DNA from: Paludibacteraceae bacterium
GTDB taxonomy: Bacteria; Bacteroidota; Bacteroidia; Bacteroidales; Paludibacteraceae
Assembly: GCA_024405895.1 (NCBI GenBank)
Contig: JAKSNW010000011.1
Location: 1 to 58,005 of the forward strand
Reading direction: 5' to 3'
Length of the DNA: 58,005 nt
Shown here: positions 25,392 through 33,549 of the stretch, one piece after another
How positions within the stretch are numbered: position 1 is the first letter of the stretch
Layout of the letters: every line of letters starts with the position of its first letter
Notes under the pieces: generated by a model
Seen by the model: the letters and a program-made list of their open reading frames with translations, nothing else
What the model was told of the DNA's origin: nothing
The model's database searches: none
Made by a program: the position numbers and the translations under genes

Positions 25392-26204
25392 ATGAAAAGA
25401 ATATTTCTATTGCTGTCGTTTCTTACAACATTCTACAGCCTGATTTCTGCACAAACAATTTACGTCGACATCTACGATACAATCTGCTCAAATATTGAAG
25501 ATAAGTATTGGAATGGCGAAAGGCTTTTCATCTCAGGCGCTTACTCCGACACCACGACAACTGCAGACGGCAGGGATTCAATCACTACACTCTATCTTGA
25601 AGCATGCTATTGCCCTATAACGTTTGTTGACGCTTATATCTGTGAAGACGAGGCTATACAAAGATGGTCAGATTACGTTCCCGGATCAAATACTTACAGT
25701 TATACAGAGAAAGAGCCCCAGAATGGCTGTTTCCATATCTACGAGGTTTCATATTATGTCTACATTCCGAAATACACTTATGATACTGTTTACACAGACG
25801 AATGTATACTGCCATTTTATTGGAGGAATCACTATGTAACAGAGTGCGGAGTTTACTGCCACAACCGACCTGCCCCCTATGGCCAGGAACGATGTCCAGA
25901 CCAAGAATGTCTGGTAGTCCTTCCCTCACGAACAGGACTTGATTACACAGAAAGCCACAAACTTACTATCACACCGAATCCCGTCAAACCTCAAGAACTG
26001 CTGACGATTGACTGCCCATTGATTGGAACTGACAATAATGGACTGACGATAGAGTTTGTAGGAACAACAGGCGTGACTATCCATCGTCAAACCATAGAAC
26101 ACTTGCCTTGCAGCATCCAAGCGCCTTCACAATCCGGACTTTACATCATCAGAATTACTAACGAAACAGGGCAAGTATTCCGAGACAAATTACTCGTAGA
26201 ATAA
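25392..26204 (+). CDS. Hypothetical exported protein with T9SS type A sorting domain
   Basis: This 270-aa protein has a signal peptide (1-20, SLISAQ) and a central region of about 150 residues rich in Cys, Tyr and Thr. The repeated pattern (YDTICSNI, YICEDEAI, YTDECILPFYW, HVTECGVYCH-like) suggests disulfide-stabilised repeats of the kind common in Bacteroidetes surface adhesins. I do not recognise the family. The C-terminal T9SS domain starts KLTITPNPVKPQELLTIDC and ends FRDKLLVE. It should be exported and processed by the T9SS. It stands alone with a promoter preceded by the C9A9 tract, and is followed by a strong terminator. Confidence 0.78.
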   Translation: MKRIFLLLSFLTTFYSLISAQTIYVDIYDTICSNIEDKYWNGERLFISGAYSDTTTTADGRDSITTLYLEACYCPITFVDAYICEDEAIQRWSDYVPGSNTYSYTEKEPQNGCFHIYEVSYYVYIPKYTYDTVYTDECILPFYWRNHYVTECGVYCHNRPAPYGQERCPDQECLVVLPSRTGLDYTESHKLTITPNPVKPQELLTIDCPLIGTDNNGLTIEFVGTTGVTIHRQTIEHLPCSIQAPSQSGLYIIRITNETGQVFRDKLLVE

Positions 26205-26212
26205 GATTATAA

Positions 26213-26246
26213 CAAAAAAGGTGACTCATTCAAGTCACCTTTTTTG
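26213..26246. terminator. Bidirectional intrinsic terminator
   Basis: A perfect 14-bp inverted repeat (26213-26226 with 26233-26246) has A-runs on one side and T-runs on the other. It serves both the plus-strand T9SS cargo gene and the convergent LEA14-like gene. Confidence 0.92.
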
Positions 26247-26262
26247 TTTCTGATTCACAGAT

Positions 26263-26853
26263 TTATTTAGCAGCCTTGCCACTGTATTGGAAAGTTACTG
26301 GCACATAACCAGGGAAGGTGATATGACCTTTCTTGCCAACGCGGAAAGAAGGCTTGATCTGCACCTTCACATTGACAGGCTCTGCATTGATGCCCACGAA
26401 ATTCTTGATGACTTTGGTTACGGCGGCACGACTCTCACCACTCAACAGCTGCTTGAGATCAAGACGCACAGGAAGAGAGAGCACTGCACTACTCTTGCCA
26501 GCTACGGTGAAAGGAGCGGTGGTCACACCTTCAGTCATTTCTACACCATCCAAGCTGACTTTATAGGCCATCTTTTCCAAAGAAGCAGTCTCAGCATTTG
26601 GATTTTTCACGTTCAGATGAACGGTAAAGCCGAGAGGAATAGCCTTGTTATTGCCAGTGAAAGCACCTAACATCTGCTGCATTCCTGCAAGAGTGAAACC
26701 GTTGCTGAGGTCGACATTCATAAAGTTGACCTGATTAATCTTACTGTAAGAGAAGTCACACTTTGAGAGGTTGATGGTCTCCTTGATGCCAGCGCATCCA
26801 GCCAACAACAAAGCACCCAGCAGACAGACAAGGGCAAAGTATTTCTTTTTCAT
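26263..26853 (-). CDS. LEA14-like (LEA type 2) lipoprotein
   Basis: This 196-aa protein has a clear lipobox (LLLAGC, Cys about 20). The LEA type 2/WHy-like domain (about 65-165) shows the pattern HLNVKNPNAETASLEKMAYKVSLDG characteristic of the fold. These bacterial lipoproteins are thought to bind or shield envelope components; the function is not established. A TATTTTTG -7 element lies at 26903-26910 on the minus strand. It shares the upstream region with the divergent radical SAM gene. Confidence 0.82.
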   Translation of the reverse strand: MKKKYFALVCLLGALLLAGCAGIKETINLSKCDFSYSKINQVNFMNVDLSNGFTLAGMQQMLGAFTGNNKAIPLGFTVHLNVKNPNAETASLEKMAYKVSLDGVEMTEGVTTAPFTVAGKSSAVLSLPVRLDLKQLLSGESRAAVTKVIKNFVGINAEPVNVKVQIKPSFRVGKKGHITFPGYVPVTFQYSGKAAK

Positions 26854-26902
26854 ATATGTAATATTGTATTGTTTGATTTTTCCGTATTATGAAACAGAGA
26901 TG

Positions 26903-26910
26903 CAAAAATA
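26903..26910 (-). promoter_or_regulatory. -7 promoter element of the LEA14-like gene
   Basis: Minus-strand TATTTTTG fits TAnnTTTG and lies about 50 bp before the ATG. The -33 element is unclear. Confidence 0.5.
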
Positions 26911-26991
26911 CTGATTCGTGCTGAGAGATAATATATCGGCAAGCGAAAATCTGCACAAATTCCGCAATGCAGTTGTTTGGCGAAAAAAGCG

Positions 26992-26999
26992 TACCTTTG
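26992..26999 (+). promoter_or_regulatory. -7 promoter element of the YgiQ-type gene
   Basis: TACCTTTG lies 18 bp before the ATG at 27018, implying a leader of only about 12 bases. It rules out the upstream in-frame start at 26967. Confidence 0.65.
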
Positions 27000-27017
27000 C
27001 ACATCACTTTCAGCACT

Positions 27018-28970
27018 ATGGAATATAAGTTAACAGACTGGTTACCTACCACTCGCCGCGAGTTGGAAATTCGCGGTTGGGACGATGTAGACGTGGTATT
27101 GTTTTCGGGCGATGCCTACGTGGACCATCCTTCATTCGGAGGAGCGGTGATTGGTCGTGTGCTTGAAGCTGAAGGTTTGAGAGTGGCCATAGTGCCACAA
27201 CCTGACTGGCATGGTGATCAGCGCGATTTCAAGCGTATGGGTAAACCACGTTTGTTTTTTGCCATAACAGCAGGTTGCATGGACACTATGGTAAACCACT
27301 ACACTGCCAACAAACGACTACGAAGCGATGATGCCTACTCGCCTGATGGGCAACATGGACTACGTCCTGACCGTGCTACCGTTGTCTATACAAACATCCT
27401 GAAATCACTTTATCCCGACGTACCAGTTGTTATCGGAGGCATCGAAGCCAGTATGCGCCGTTTCTCTCACTATGACTATTGGAGCGATTCGGTTCACCCT
27501 TCCATTCTCATTGACTCTAAAGCAGACCTGCTGGTTTACGGCATGGGTGAGGAGACGATGCGACAGATAGCACAGACCCTGAAAGAGACTCACAGCATTG
27601 AGGCTTGTCATCAGTTGCCGCAAGTATCATATCTCACCAACAAGAAACCAGAAGGAGAGAATGTGCTGATGCTACCATCGCACGAACAATGTGTGCGCGA
27701 TGTCAAAGCCGCAGCTCTGGCTTTCCGCTTGGTGGAAGAAGAAGCCAACCGACTGCATTCCGACCGTTGTATCGTACAACAAGCCTGCGGGAAATACTGC
27801 GTGGTGAACGAGCCGTTACCACCGATGACAGAGGAAGCACTTGATGCTGTCTATGAATTGCCATTTACTCGACTACCCCACCCTAAATATAAGAACAAGC
27901 GTATTCCTGCGTTTGAAATGATACGCTTCTCCATCAACACCCACCGCGGATGTTTCGGCGGCTGTGCCTTCTGCACCATCTCCATGCACCAAGGACGTGC
28001 CGTAGTATCACGTTCGAAACAGTCCATCATGCGGGAAGTGGAGAAGGTTGTCAACATGCCAGATTTCAAAGGGTATATCTCCGACCTCGGCGGTCCGTCA
28101 GCCAACATGTACCGCATGAAAGGCAAAGACCAAAGCATCTGCGTGCGCTGCAAGCGTGCTACATGCATTGTTCCTAATGTCTGTTCCAACCTGTTAGTTG
28201 ACCATAGACCACTTACCGATCTCTATCGCAGTGTAGCCGAACACCCAATGGTAAAAAAATGTTTTGTAGGCAGTGGTGTTCGCTACGACCTCATCCTGCA
28301 TGACAACAAAGACGAGGAACTCAACCGTGCGTCACTTGATTACGCCGACGAACTGATTCGCAACCACGTTTCAGGCCGACTGAAAGTGGCACCAGAGCAT
28401 ACATCAGACGAGGTGCTGAAAATCATGCGCAAGCCATCGTTTTCGATGTTCCATGATTTCGTGAAGATGTTCAACTGCATCAATGCCGATGCAGGATTAA
28501 ATCAGCAGATTATCCCTTATTTTATATCCTCGCACCCAGGCTGTACGGCTGCCGACATGGCAGAACTTGCCGTTGAAACTAAGCAACTGAACTTTAAGTT
28601 GGAACAAGTGCAGGACTTCACTCCTACGCCTATGACATTGGCAACGGAGATGTATCGCACAGGCTTGAATCCCCACACGATGAAGCCGATTTTCGTGGCA
28701 CGAAATCAAAAGGAGAAGCTGGCGCAACGACAATTCTTTTTCTGGTATCTACCAGAAAATCACCAAGGTATTGTTCGTGCACTTAGAGATATGGGTCGTG
28801 CCGATCTCATCGAGCCAATGTTAGGAAGTACCCAGCGAGGAAGACAGCCGCAAGCCCAATCACATCAGTCACATAGTTACAAGGAACAGCGTGGAAACAA
28901 TCGACACAGCGACTATCGTGGCAACAACTCCCAACGCAACAATCGCAACAACGGCAGAAAGCAACGCTAA
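27018..28970 (+). CDS. YgiQ family radical SAM protein
   Basis: This 650-aa protein of the YgiQ/UPF0313 family has an N-terminal domain (to about 290, with WLPTTRRELEIRGWDDVDVVLFSGDAYVDHP split across it). The radical SAM core carries the Cx3Cx2C cluster motif in CFGGCAFCTI (about 312-319). The C-terminal part includes HPGCTAADM and a disordered basic tail rich in Gln, Asn, Arg and Gly (about 610-650). The family is widespread and its reaction is unknown. The gene is monocistronic with a short leader, and no downstream terminator with a clear T-run was found. Confidence 0.9.
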   Translation: MEYKLTDWLPTTRRELEIRGWDDVDVVLFSGDAYVDHPSFGGAVIGRVLEAEGLRVAIVPQPDWHGDQRDFKRMGKPRLFFAITAGCMDTMVNHYTANKRLRSDDAYSPDGQHGLRPDRATVVYTNILKSLYPDVPVVIGGIEASMRRFSHYDYWSDSVHPSILIDSKADLLVYGMGEETMRQIAQTLKETHSIEACHQLPQVSYLTNKKPEGENVLMLPSHEQCVRDVKAAALAFRLVEEEANRLHSDRCIVQQACGKYCVVNEPLPPMTEEALDAVYELPFTRLPHPKYKNKRIPAFEMIRFSINTHRGCFGGCAFCTISMHQGRAVVSRSKQSIMREVEKVVNMPDFKGYISDLGGPSANMYRMKGKDQSICVRCKRATCIVPNVCSNLLVDHRPLTDLYRSVAEHPMVKKCFVGSGVRYDLILHDNKDEELNRASLDYADELIRNHVSGRLKVAPEHTSDEVLKIMRKPSFSMFHDFVKMFNCINADAGLNQQIIPYFISSHPGCTAADMAELAVETKQLNFKLEQVQDFTPTPMTLATEMYRTGLNPHTMKPIFVARNQKEKLAQRQFFFWYLPENHQGIVRALRDMGRADLIEPMLGSTQRGRQPQAQSHQSHSYKEQRGNNRHSDYRGNNSQRNNRNNGRKQR

Positions 28971-29318
28971 GCTTTAGGTGCACAATGGATTTTGGAGAAA
29001 CTCCAGGAGATATTGGGCCAATAAAAAAGTTTCCCAAAAGAAGTCATTGACACGCACGAATCACAAAATCAGCAAGGGAAGTTTTCCACAGTCCTTGTTT
29101 TCTGCAGCAATTTTTCACATTAAATCGCGCATACATTTTGTTTTCCAAAAATGTGGAATCCGTTTGCATGACCTTATCTATGCAATAACAAAATGTGATT
29201 TTGAAATTTCTTTGCCTAATGTGAATCAAAAAAAAACGCCACTCAAACATAAGTGGCGTGCGTAACTATAATAATATATTGTGTGAAAGATTCAGGATTA
29301 TTTTTCCGAACAAAGAAC
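28971..29318. other. Intergenic region between convergent genes
   Basis: These 348 bases hold no convincing gene. Overlapping open frames on both strands (95 and 68 codons) have unbiased, low-complexity sequence and no recognisable domain. The only clear element is the minus-strand terminator at 29226-29260. Confidence 0.7.
29226..29260 (-). terminator. Intrinsic terminator of the outer-membrane barrel gene
   Basis: ACGCCACT pairs with AGTGGCGT (29236-29243 with 29252-29259). On the minus strand the stem is followed by a long T-run. Confidence 0.85.
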
Positions 29319-29990
29319 CTATCCCTTCTTCTTCTCGCGTCCACCTTGTCGGCGACGGATATCCACAAACTTAAAGCCAATCGTAGCGTCAAAACCATGT
29401 AAGACGGCACGTTGTATTTCAATAGGTTCCGGGGTTGCCAGATATTCTGTGGCAAAGATATTGGATGTAAGGTTGTAGCGGAAATCAAGGGTTACAGGAC
29501 CGAAATCAAAGCCTGTGCCTGCTGATAAGCCCAATTGCCATTTGTTGCACACATTGGTATAGAGCGAATCAATGTTCGACGAAGCACCTGCTGAAAAACG
29601 GAAACGTGGACCAATCATAAATCGCCAGTTAACCTTCTCACGATCCACCACTTTATAGCCCAACATGATAGGCAACTCGATGGTACTGTAGCTTTCGTTG
29701 AACCACATCGTAGTGTCGGAGTTGAAATAAGTGGCTTTGTTGTACTGATAATAGCCTTCAATTTGCACAAACACCTTCATGCCTGCTCGCATCATCAAAC
29801 CAACGGTAAGACCATGCGAATTGTCGCCATGCAATGTAAATGCAGCGCCATCGATATCAGTAGTGCGCTCAGAATGAAGTACATTGGCATAGCCAGCACG
29901 TACGCCCATGGCAAACTGAGCACTAACAGACAGCGAAAGCAGCAGCATAGCCACCAACACAAGCAGATGTTTGCGAAGCATGTTATTCAT
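29319..29990 (-). CDS. Outer-membrane beta-barrel protein (PorT-like / OmpW-like fold)
   Basis: This 223-aa protein has a signal peptide (about 1-24, SVSAQ). Alternating strands of an 8-stranded barrel include FAMGVRAGYANVL, VQIEGYYQYNKATYF, LPIMLGYKVV, WRFMIGPRFRFSAGASS and LGLSAGTGFDFGPVTLDFRYN. The family is the porin-family/outer-membrane beta-barrel group common in Bacteroidetes. A role as the T9SS protein PorT is possible but not supported by a specific motif. The ATG at 29990 gives a normal signal peptide. A basic tail (RRRQGGREKKKG) after the last strand is unusual for a barrel, which normally ends in an aromatic residue. Confidence 0.78.
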   Translation of the reverse strand: MNNMLRKHLLVLVAMLLLSLSVSAQFAMGVRAGYANVLHSERTTDIDGAAFTLHGDNSHGLTVGLMMRAGMKVFVQIEGYYQYNKATYFNSDTTMWFNESYSTIELPIMLGYKVVDREKVNWRFMIGPRFRFSAGASSNIDSLYTNVCNKWQLGLSAGTGFDFGPVTLDFRYNLTSNIFATEYLATPEPIEIQRAVLHGFDATIGFKFVDIRRRQGGREKKKG

Positions 29991-30035
29991 TGATGCAAAA
30001 ATAGCACATTTTTTCTCATTTACCACTTTTTGACA

Positions 30036-30074
30036 CAAAAAATCCCCATGCGATTAATCACACAGGGATTTTTG
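30036..30074. terminator. Terminator after secG
   Basis: AAAAATCCC and GGGATTTTT form a 9-bp stem (30038-30046 with 30065-30073), with a T-run on either strand. It ends the guaD-to-secG operon. Confidence 0.75.
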
Positions 30075-30101
30075 CTTCTTTCGAGCCGAATATCTCAACG
30101 A

Positions 30102-30437
30102 TTATTCTGCGTCTTGAGCAGCATCTTCCATCGACATAGCAGCAGGAGCCTGTTGCTGTGCTTGAGTGGTAGCCTCTTCTACAAGTTCAGAAGAACCAAC
30201 GTTTACACGATGCTGATGTTTGTAGAATCCGCTTGCAGCAATGCAGATAACAACGATTACTGCAACGAGTGTCCAAGTTGATTTCTCAAGGAAATCGGTG
30301 GTCTTACGAACACCCATATATTGGTTTTGCTGTTGGAAACCTGATGCCAAACCGCCACCTTTTGAGTTCTGAACCAATACGAGGAGCACCAACACCACTG
30401 AGATGAGGACTGCAAGTATTACAAGGAAGTTGTACAT
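30102..30437 (-). CDS. secG: Preprotein translocase subunit SecG
   Basis: This 111-aa protein has two transmembrane helices (about 2-22 and 52-72) separated by the conserved cytoplasmic loop KGGGLASGFQQQNQYMGVRKTTDFLEK, which contains the SecG Gly-rich motif. SecG assists SecYE-SecA-dependent export in the inner membrane. The Gln/Ala-rich C-terminal extension (QAQQQAPAAMSMEDAAQDAE) is usual for Bacteroidetes SecG. It is the last gene of the operon guaD, sigma-54 activator, lptE, TPR-like, secG. Confidence 0.92.
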   Translation of the reverse strand: MYNFLVILAVLISVVLVLLVLVQNSKGGGLASGFQQQNQYMGVRKTTDFLEKSTWTLVAVIVVICIAASGFYKHQHRVNVGSSELVEEATTQAQQQAPAAMSMEDAAQDAE

Positions 30438-30443
30438 ATACAG

Positions 30444-31076
30444 TTAGTTATTTAAGTTACTGACTATTGTTTCAATAAATTTTATTTGGGGTGCAAAGTA
30501 AACACTTTTTTCTGGATTTTCCTCTATCAAAGACCGTAAAATTCTCAATGCTTCGAAATATCTCTTTTCTTTGAGCATTTTTCGGGCTTCTTCTTCGGTG
30601 TTTACCACTGTTTTTTCAAGTTCTGCCACCACTTTTTCTTCTGGTTTCAAAGCCTCAGCCACCTCGGCAACAGATTCCGTTGTTTCTTGCAGAACCGCCT
30701 GTTTCTTTGCCATTCGTGCTTCACGCAGTCGCTGAGCCAGCTCACGAAGCGAGGTGTCTTGCTGATCTTTTGCCATCGTGCCAAAATAATCGCCAGCCGA
30801 TGGAGCAAGGATATCAAGTTCTACAGGTTTACGTTTCTCGCCCTCACCGTAAAGCAATCCATACAACCAACGACGGTTTGAGATATAGACAGCGCTTTGC
30901 TGTAAAGCCTCATCGGCACGCACATCTTTCCCATCCACCAATGCCTTGAGCCAAAGCCAGCGCAATGGCTCGCAATAAGGATTCTGCTGCAAAGCTTCCT
31001 GCAAAGCATTGAGGTCGAGCGACGATGCTTGCTGAGGATTTCTCAGTGCTTCGATGATTTGCTGTTGAGTCAACAT
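30444..31076 (-). CDS. Hypothetical TPR-like protein between lptE and secG
   Basis: This 210-aa soluble protein has no signal peptide. The N-terminal helical repeats (QQQIIEALRNPQQASSL, ALQEALQQNPYCEPLRWLWLKAL) look like degenerate TPRs. The middle is charged, with coiled-coil potential. The C-terminus holds a TPR-like pair (EEEARKMLKEKRYFEALRILRSLIEENPEKSVYFAPQ). A conserved protein of this kind usually sits between lptE and secG in Bacteroidales genomes. The function is unknown; the neighbourhood suggests envelope biogenesis. Confidence 0.75.
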   Translation of the reverse strand: MLTQQQIIEALRNPQQASSLDLNALQEALQQNPYCEPLRWLWLKALVDGKDVRADEALQQSAVYISNRRWLYGLLYGEGEKRKPVELDILAPSAGDYFGTMAKDQQDTSLRELAQRLREARMAKKQAVLQETTESVAEVAEALKPEEKVVAELEKTVVNTEEEARKMLKEKRYFEALRILRSLIEENPEKSVYFAPQIKFIETIVSNLNN

Positions 31077-31093
31077 TCTGTATTAAGGTTTGA

Positions 31094-31618
31094 TTACCAG
31101 TTTGACACCGTTTCGTTAAAGATTTGTTCCACAATCTCTTTCACCAATTCCTCACACAATGCTTCTTGAACATCTTCCAATGTATTGGAACTGTCGAAAG
31201 TACGGTTGGCACTGAATGTTTTTTCGAAGTTGGTGTTAGGGTCGCTGTTATTGGTAAACTCTACATGGATAGAGAGTGTCAGACGTGTCTGTGCAGCCAA
31301 AGCATCGGTACCGATAGCCAAAGGCTGAAGTGTATAACCAGTAATAGCGCCTTCAATATTCAGGTCACCATTACGAGTTACACTCTGCAAGCGAGTCTGA
31401 CGCGAATAGATATCTCGCAACTCATCATTGAACTTAGGCGCCAATTCTGGATAGACCAATGCTGCACGATTAGGAAAATCGTTGATGCAAATGGTTTTAA
31501 CCTTGCTATAATCAATAGATGCACCATTGAATTTATAGGATATCTGACAGGAACTCACCACAAAATAGCAACACACAATGGCAACTATTGGGAGCAACAA
31601 CAAAAGTTTCTTTTTCAT
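31094..31618 (-). CDS. lptE: LPS assembly lipoprotein LptE, Bacteroidetes type
   Basis: This 174-aa lipoprotein (lipobox VVSSC, Cys about 24) is followed by the family segment ISYKFNGASIDYSKVKTICINDFPNRA. It ends in a helical EALCEELVKEIVEQIFNETV. LptE plugs the LptD barrel and helps insert LPS in the outer leaflet. The protein differs strongly from proteobacterial LptE but is typical of Bacteroidetes. It lies 20 bp after the sigma-54 activator gene and 17 bp before the TPR-like gene. Confidence 0.87.
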   Translation of the reverse strand: MKKKLLLLLPIVAIVCCYFVVSSCQISYKFNGASIDYSKVKTICINDFPNRAALVYPELAPKFNDELRDIYSRQTRLQSVTRNGDLNIEGAITGYTLQPLAIGTDALAAQTRLTLSIHVEFTNNSDPNTNFEKTFSANRTFDSSNTLEDVQEALCEELVKEIVEQIFNETVSNW

Positions 31619-31637
31619 CGTCGTTTTTGTTTCGTGT

Positions 31638-32687
31638 TTATTTAGTCACACTCTTTTTTGAAGAACGTGGGGTTTTCACCACTTTAGCATCGGTAACTTC
31701 AGAGTCATTGGAAATAAATGAGATGTTTGGTGCTGCAGGACGCGCACCATTTTGCAACGACTCCAATTCCTTCTTCAACGTCTCCACTTCCTCCTTAAGA
31801 TTACGAACTTCACCAAACAGTTGCATGATAACGGCAGAAAGCTGCTCATACGACATTGCGCTGGAGTTTTGAACCGCAGGCAAATGACGCGCAGGCAGAT
31901 AATCGGACACTTGGAGGGCATTCAACTCCGTTGCATTCTTTTCCAACTCAATTAAACGGAAAGTAAACTCGCGCAACTCACGTACGTTGCCAGTCCAAGG
32001 TTGACGTTTCAGCAGTTCGATGGCATCAGGAGTGAAACGCAGCATATTGCATCCAGGATGTTGTCTGACATACTCACGCATGAAATAGGAAACAAGCATA
32101 GGGATATCGTCAGCGCGTTCAGCCAGCGAAGGAACCACTATCGGATAGTTCATATTCAGACGGAAGTAGAGGTCCTTACGAAAACGTCCATCTTCGATAG
32201 CAGCCTCAAGGTCGAGGTTAGTGGCAGATACGATGCGAACATTGGTTTTTCTTACCTTTGTGTCTCCCACACGGTAATACTCACCAGTTTCCAACACACG
32301 AAGCAGTTTATCCTGCGCTTCTGGAGAAAGTGTACCAACCTCATCGAGAAATAAAGTACCGCCATCAGCAGATTCAAAGAAACCTGGCGTATCCTTGTCT
32401 GCTCCAGTAAAAGCACCTTTCACATAGCCAAAGAGACTTGAATCTATAAGGTCTTTTGAAATTGCAGCACAGTTGAAAGTCAGAAACTTGCTTTTATCTC
32501 TTTCCTCGTTTTCCAGACTGCACAATTTGGCAATAGCCTCCTTGCCCGCACCGCTTTCGCCCTTGATGAAGACAGCGAGATTGGTGTTAGCCAGTCTGTA
32601 GGCACGTTCCACAGCCTTATTCAAAGCCTCGGAGTTGCCAATGATACCATAGCGGATTTTGATGTCTTTTATATTGTTTTCTGGCAT
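31638..32687 (-). CDS. Sigma-54 interaction domain ATPase without a visible DNA-binding domain
   Basis: This 349-aa AAA+ activator has Walker A GESGAGKE (about 43-50), the sigma-54 contact loop KGAFTGA, Walker [22 protein letters not shown] and the sensor [11 protein letters not shown]. No N-terminal receiver is present. After the ATPase domain, instead of a Fis-type helix-turn-helix, there is a coiled-coil segment ([19 protein letters not shown], about 288-306) and a basic tail. The ATG at 32687 is chosen over a TTG at 32696. It follows guaD by 5 bp and precedes lptE, an arrangement I recall as conserved in Bacteroidales. How it finds promoters is unclear. Confidence 0.85.
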   Translation of the reverse strand: MPENNIKDIKIRYGIIGNSEALNKAVERAYRLANTNLAVFIKGESGAGKEAIAKLCSLENEERDKSKFLTFNCAAISKDLIDSSLFGYVKGAFTGADKDTPGFFESADGGTLFLDEVGTLSPEAQDKLLRVLETGEYYRVGDTKVRKTNVRIVSATNLDLEAAIEDGRFRKDLYFRLNMNYPIVVPSLAERADDIPMLVSYFMREYVRQHPGCNMLRFTPDAIELLKRQPWTGNVRELREFTFRLIELEKNATELNALQVSDYLPARHLPAVQNSSAMSYEQLSAVIMQLFGEVRNLKEEVETLKKELESLQNGARPAAPNISFISNDSEVTDAKVVKTPRSSKKSVTK

Positions 32688-32692
32688 ATAAA

Positions 32693-33160
32693 TCAATATT
32701 TAATTTTAGTGTCGTCTTTATCCCAGTTCTCAAACACCTTCTTGGCACCTTCCACCTCGCAGTGTACCATTGGCACACGACGTTTCTCTGCAGGCAATGG
32801 AATCTCATCGTAGATATACGAGTCATCGAATCCGATGGCAGCAGCATCGTAGCGTGTATTGGCATAATAGACCGTGTCAATATGAGCCCAGTAGATAGCG
32901 CTGAAACACATCGGACATGGTTCGCAAGATGAATAGATTTCGCAACCCTCAAGGTTGAAGTTTTTCAGTTTTCTTGCAGCATTACGTATGGCCATAATCT
33001 CTGCATGAGCCGTTGGGTCGCAACGATGAGTCACGCGATTGCAACCAGTGGCAACCACTTCACCATCCTTTACGATGACTGCGCCAAAAGGACCGCCACC
33101 ATGCTTTGCGTTACGCTCTGAAAGCGCTACGGCTTTTTTCAAAAATTTCTCGTCGTACAT
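32693..33160 (-). CDS. guaD: Guanine deaminase / nucleoside deaminase (CDA family)
   Basis: This 155-aa cytidine deaminase-fold enzyme closely resembles the Bacillus GuaD layout. The zinc ligands and catalytic Glu are in DPTAHAEIMAIR and SSCEPCPMCFSAIYWA. The C-terminal DAAAIGFDDSYIYDEI and PAEKR segments are characteristic of guanine deaminase rather than tRNA adenosine deaminase (TadA). It converts guanine to xanthine. It is the first gene of the run that continues with the sigma-54 activator. The divergent DUF721 gene starts 62 bp upstream. Confidence 0.87.
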   Translation of the reverse strand: MYDEKFLKKAVALSERNAKHGGGPFGAVIVKDGEVVATGCNRVTHRCDPTAHAEIMAIRNAARKLKNFNLEGCEIYSSCEPCPMCFSAIYWAHIDTVYYANTRYDAAAIGFDDSYIYDEIPLPAEKRRVPMVHCEVEGAKKVFENWDKDDTKIKY

Positions 33161-33210
33161 TTTTCGTTGTTTATGTTTTTGGTTGTGGTGTATCTTGTCT
33201 GTTTTTTCCT

Positions 33211-33218
33211 TATCTTTG
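33211..33218 (+). promoter_or_regulatory. -7 promoter element directly abutting the DUF721 start codon
   Basis: TATCTTTG ends only 4 bases before the ATG at 33223. With normal Bacteroidetes spacing the transcript would begin at or next to the A of the ATG, that is, nearly leaderless. Confidence 0.6.
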
Positions 33219-33222
33219 CACC

Positions 33223-33525
33223 ATGAAGCGTAAGGGACCTCTTCGTATTGACTCTCAACTCATCGACCGCACACTTGATGCTGTCTATGGACCTGCGTTG
33301 AAGCTGCGCATGCAGACTTATCGCCTGACCAATGAGATTTGGCCAAAGGTGATGGGGGCTTTGTTGTCATACACCGCCGATCCCCAATTCTCCGACGGAG
33401 TATTCTCTGTCACCATTCTGTCTGCGCCTCTGCGTCAGAATCTGTCGATGGAGAAAGAGACACTTATCAAGCGATTGAATGAGGAACTAAATGAGGATTT
33501 GGTCAAACAAATTATTCTTCGCTAA
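33223..33525 (+). CDS. DUF721 family protein
   Basis: This 100-aa protein has the typical DUF721 core: IWPKVMGALLSYTADPQF, followed by VFSVTILSAPLRQNLSMEKETLIKRLNEEL and a final VKQIILR. The family is often found near recF/gyrB or other replication and repair genes; its role is not well defined. The usual family start corresponds to the ATG at 33223. An in-frame upstream extension (to 33106) overlaps guaD on the other strand and the promoter, and is rejected. The convergent tamB gene ends 24 bp downstream. Confidence 0.85.
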   Translation: MKRKGPLRIDSQLIDRTLDAVYGPALKLRMQTYRLTNEIWPKVMGALLSYTADPQFSDGVFSVTILSAPLRQNLSMEKETLIKRLNEELNEDLVKQIILR

Positions 33526-33549
33526 CTCCTAATCACTCCCAGCCCTTTT

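Noticed and set aside
28978-29265. 95-codon open frame downstream of the YgiQ-type gene
   Set aside because: No recognisable domain or start context, it overlaps a terminator and an opposing open frame, and composition looks non-coding.
29319-29990. Assignment as PorT of the T9SS
   Set aside because: Only a generic small outer-membrane barrel can be supported; no PorT-specific feature or T9SS neighbour is evident.
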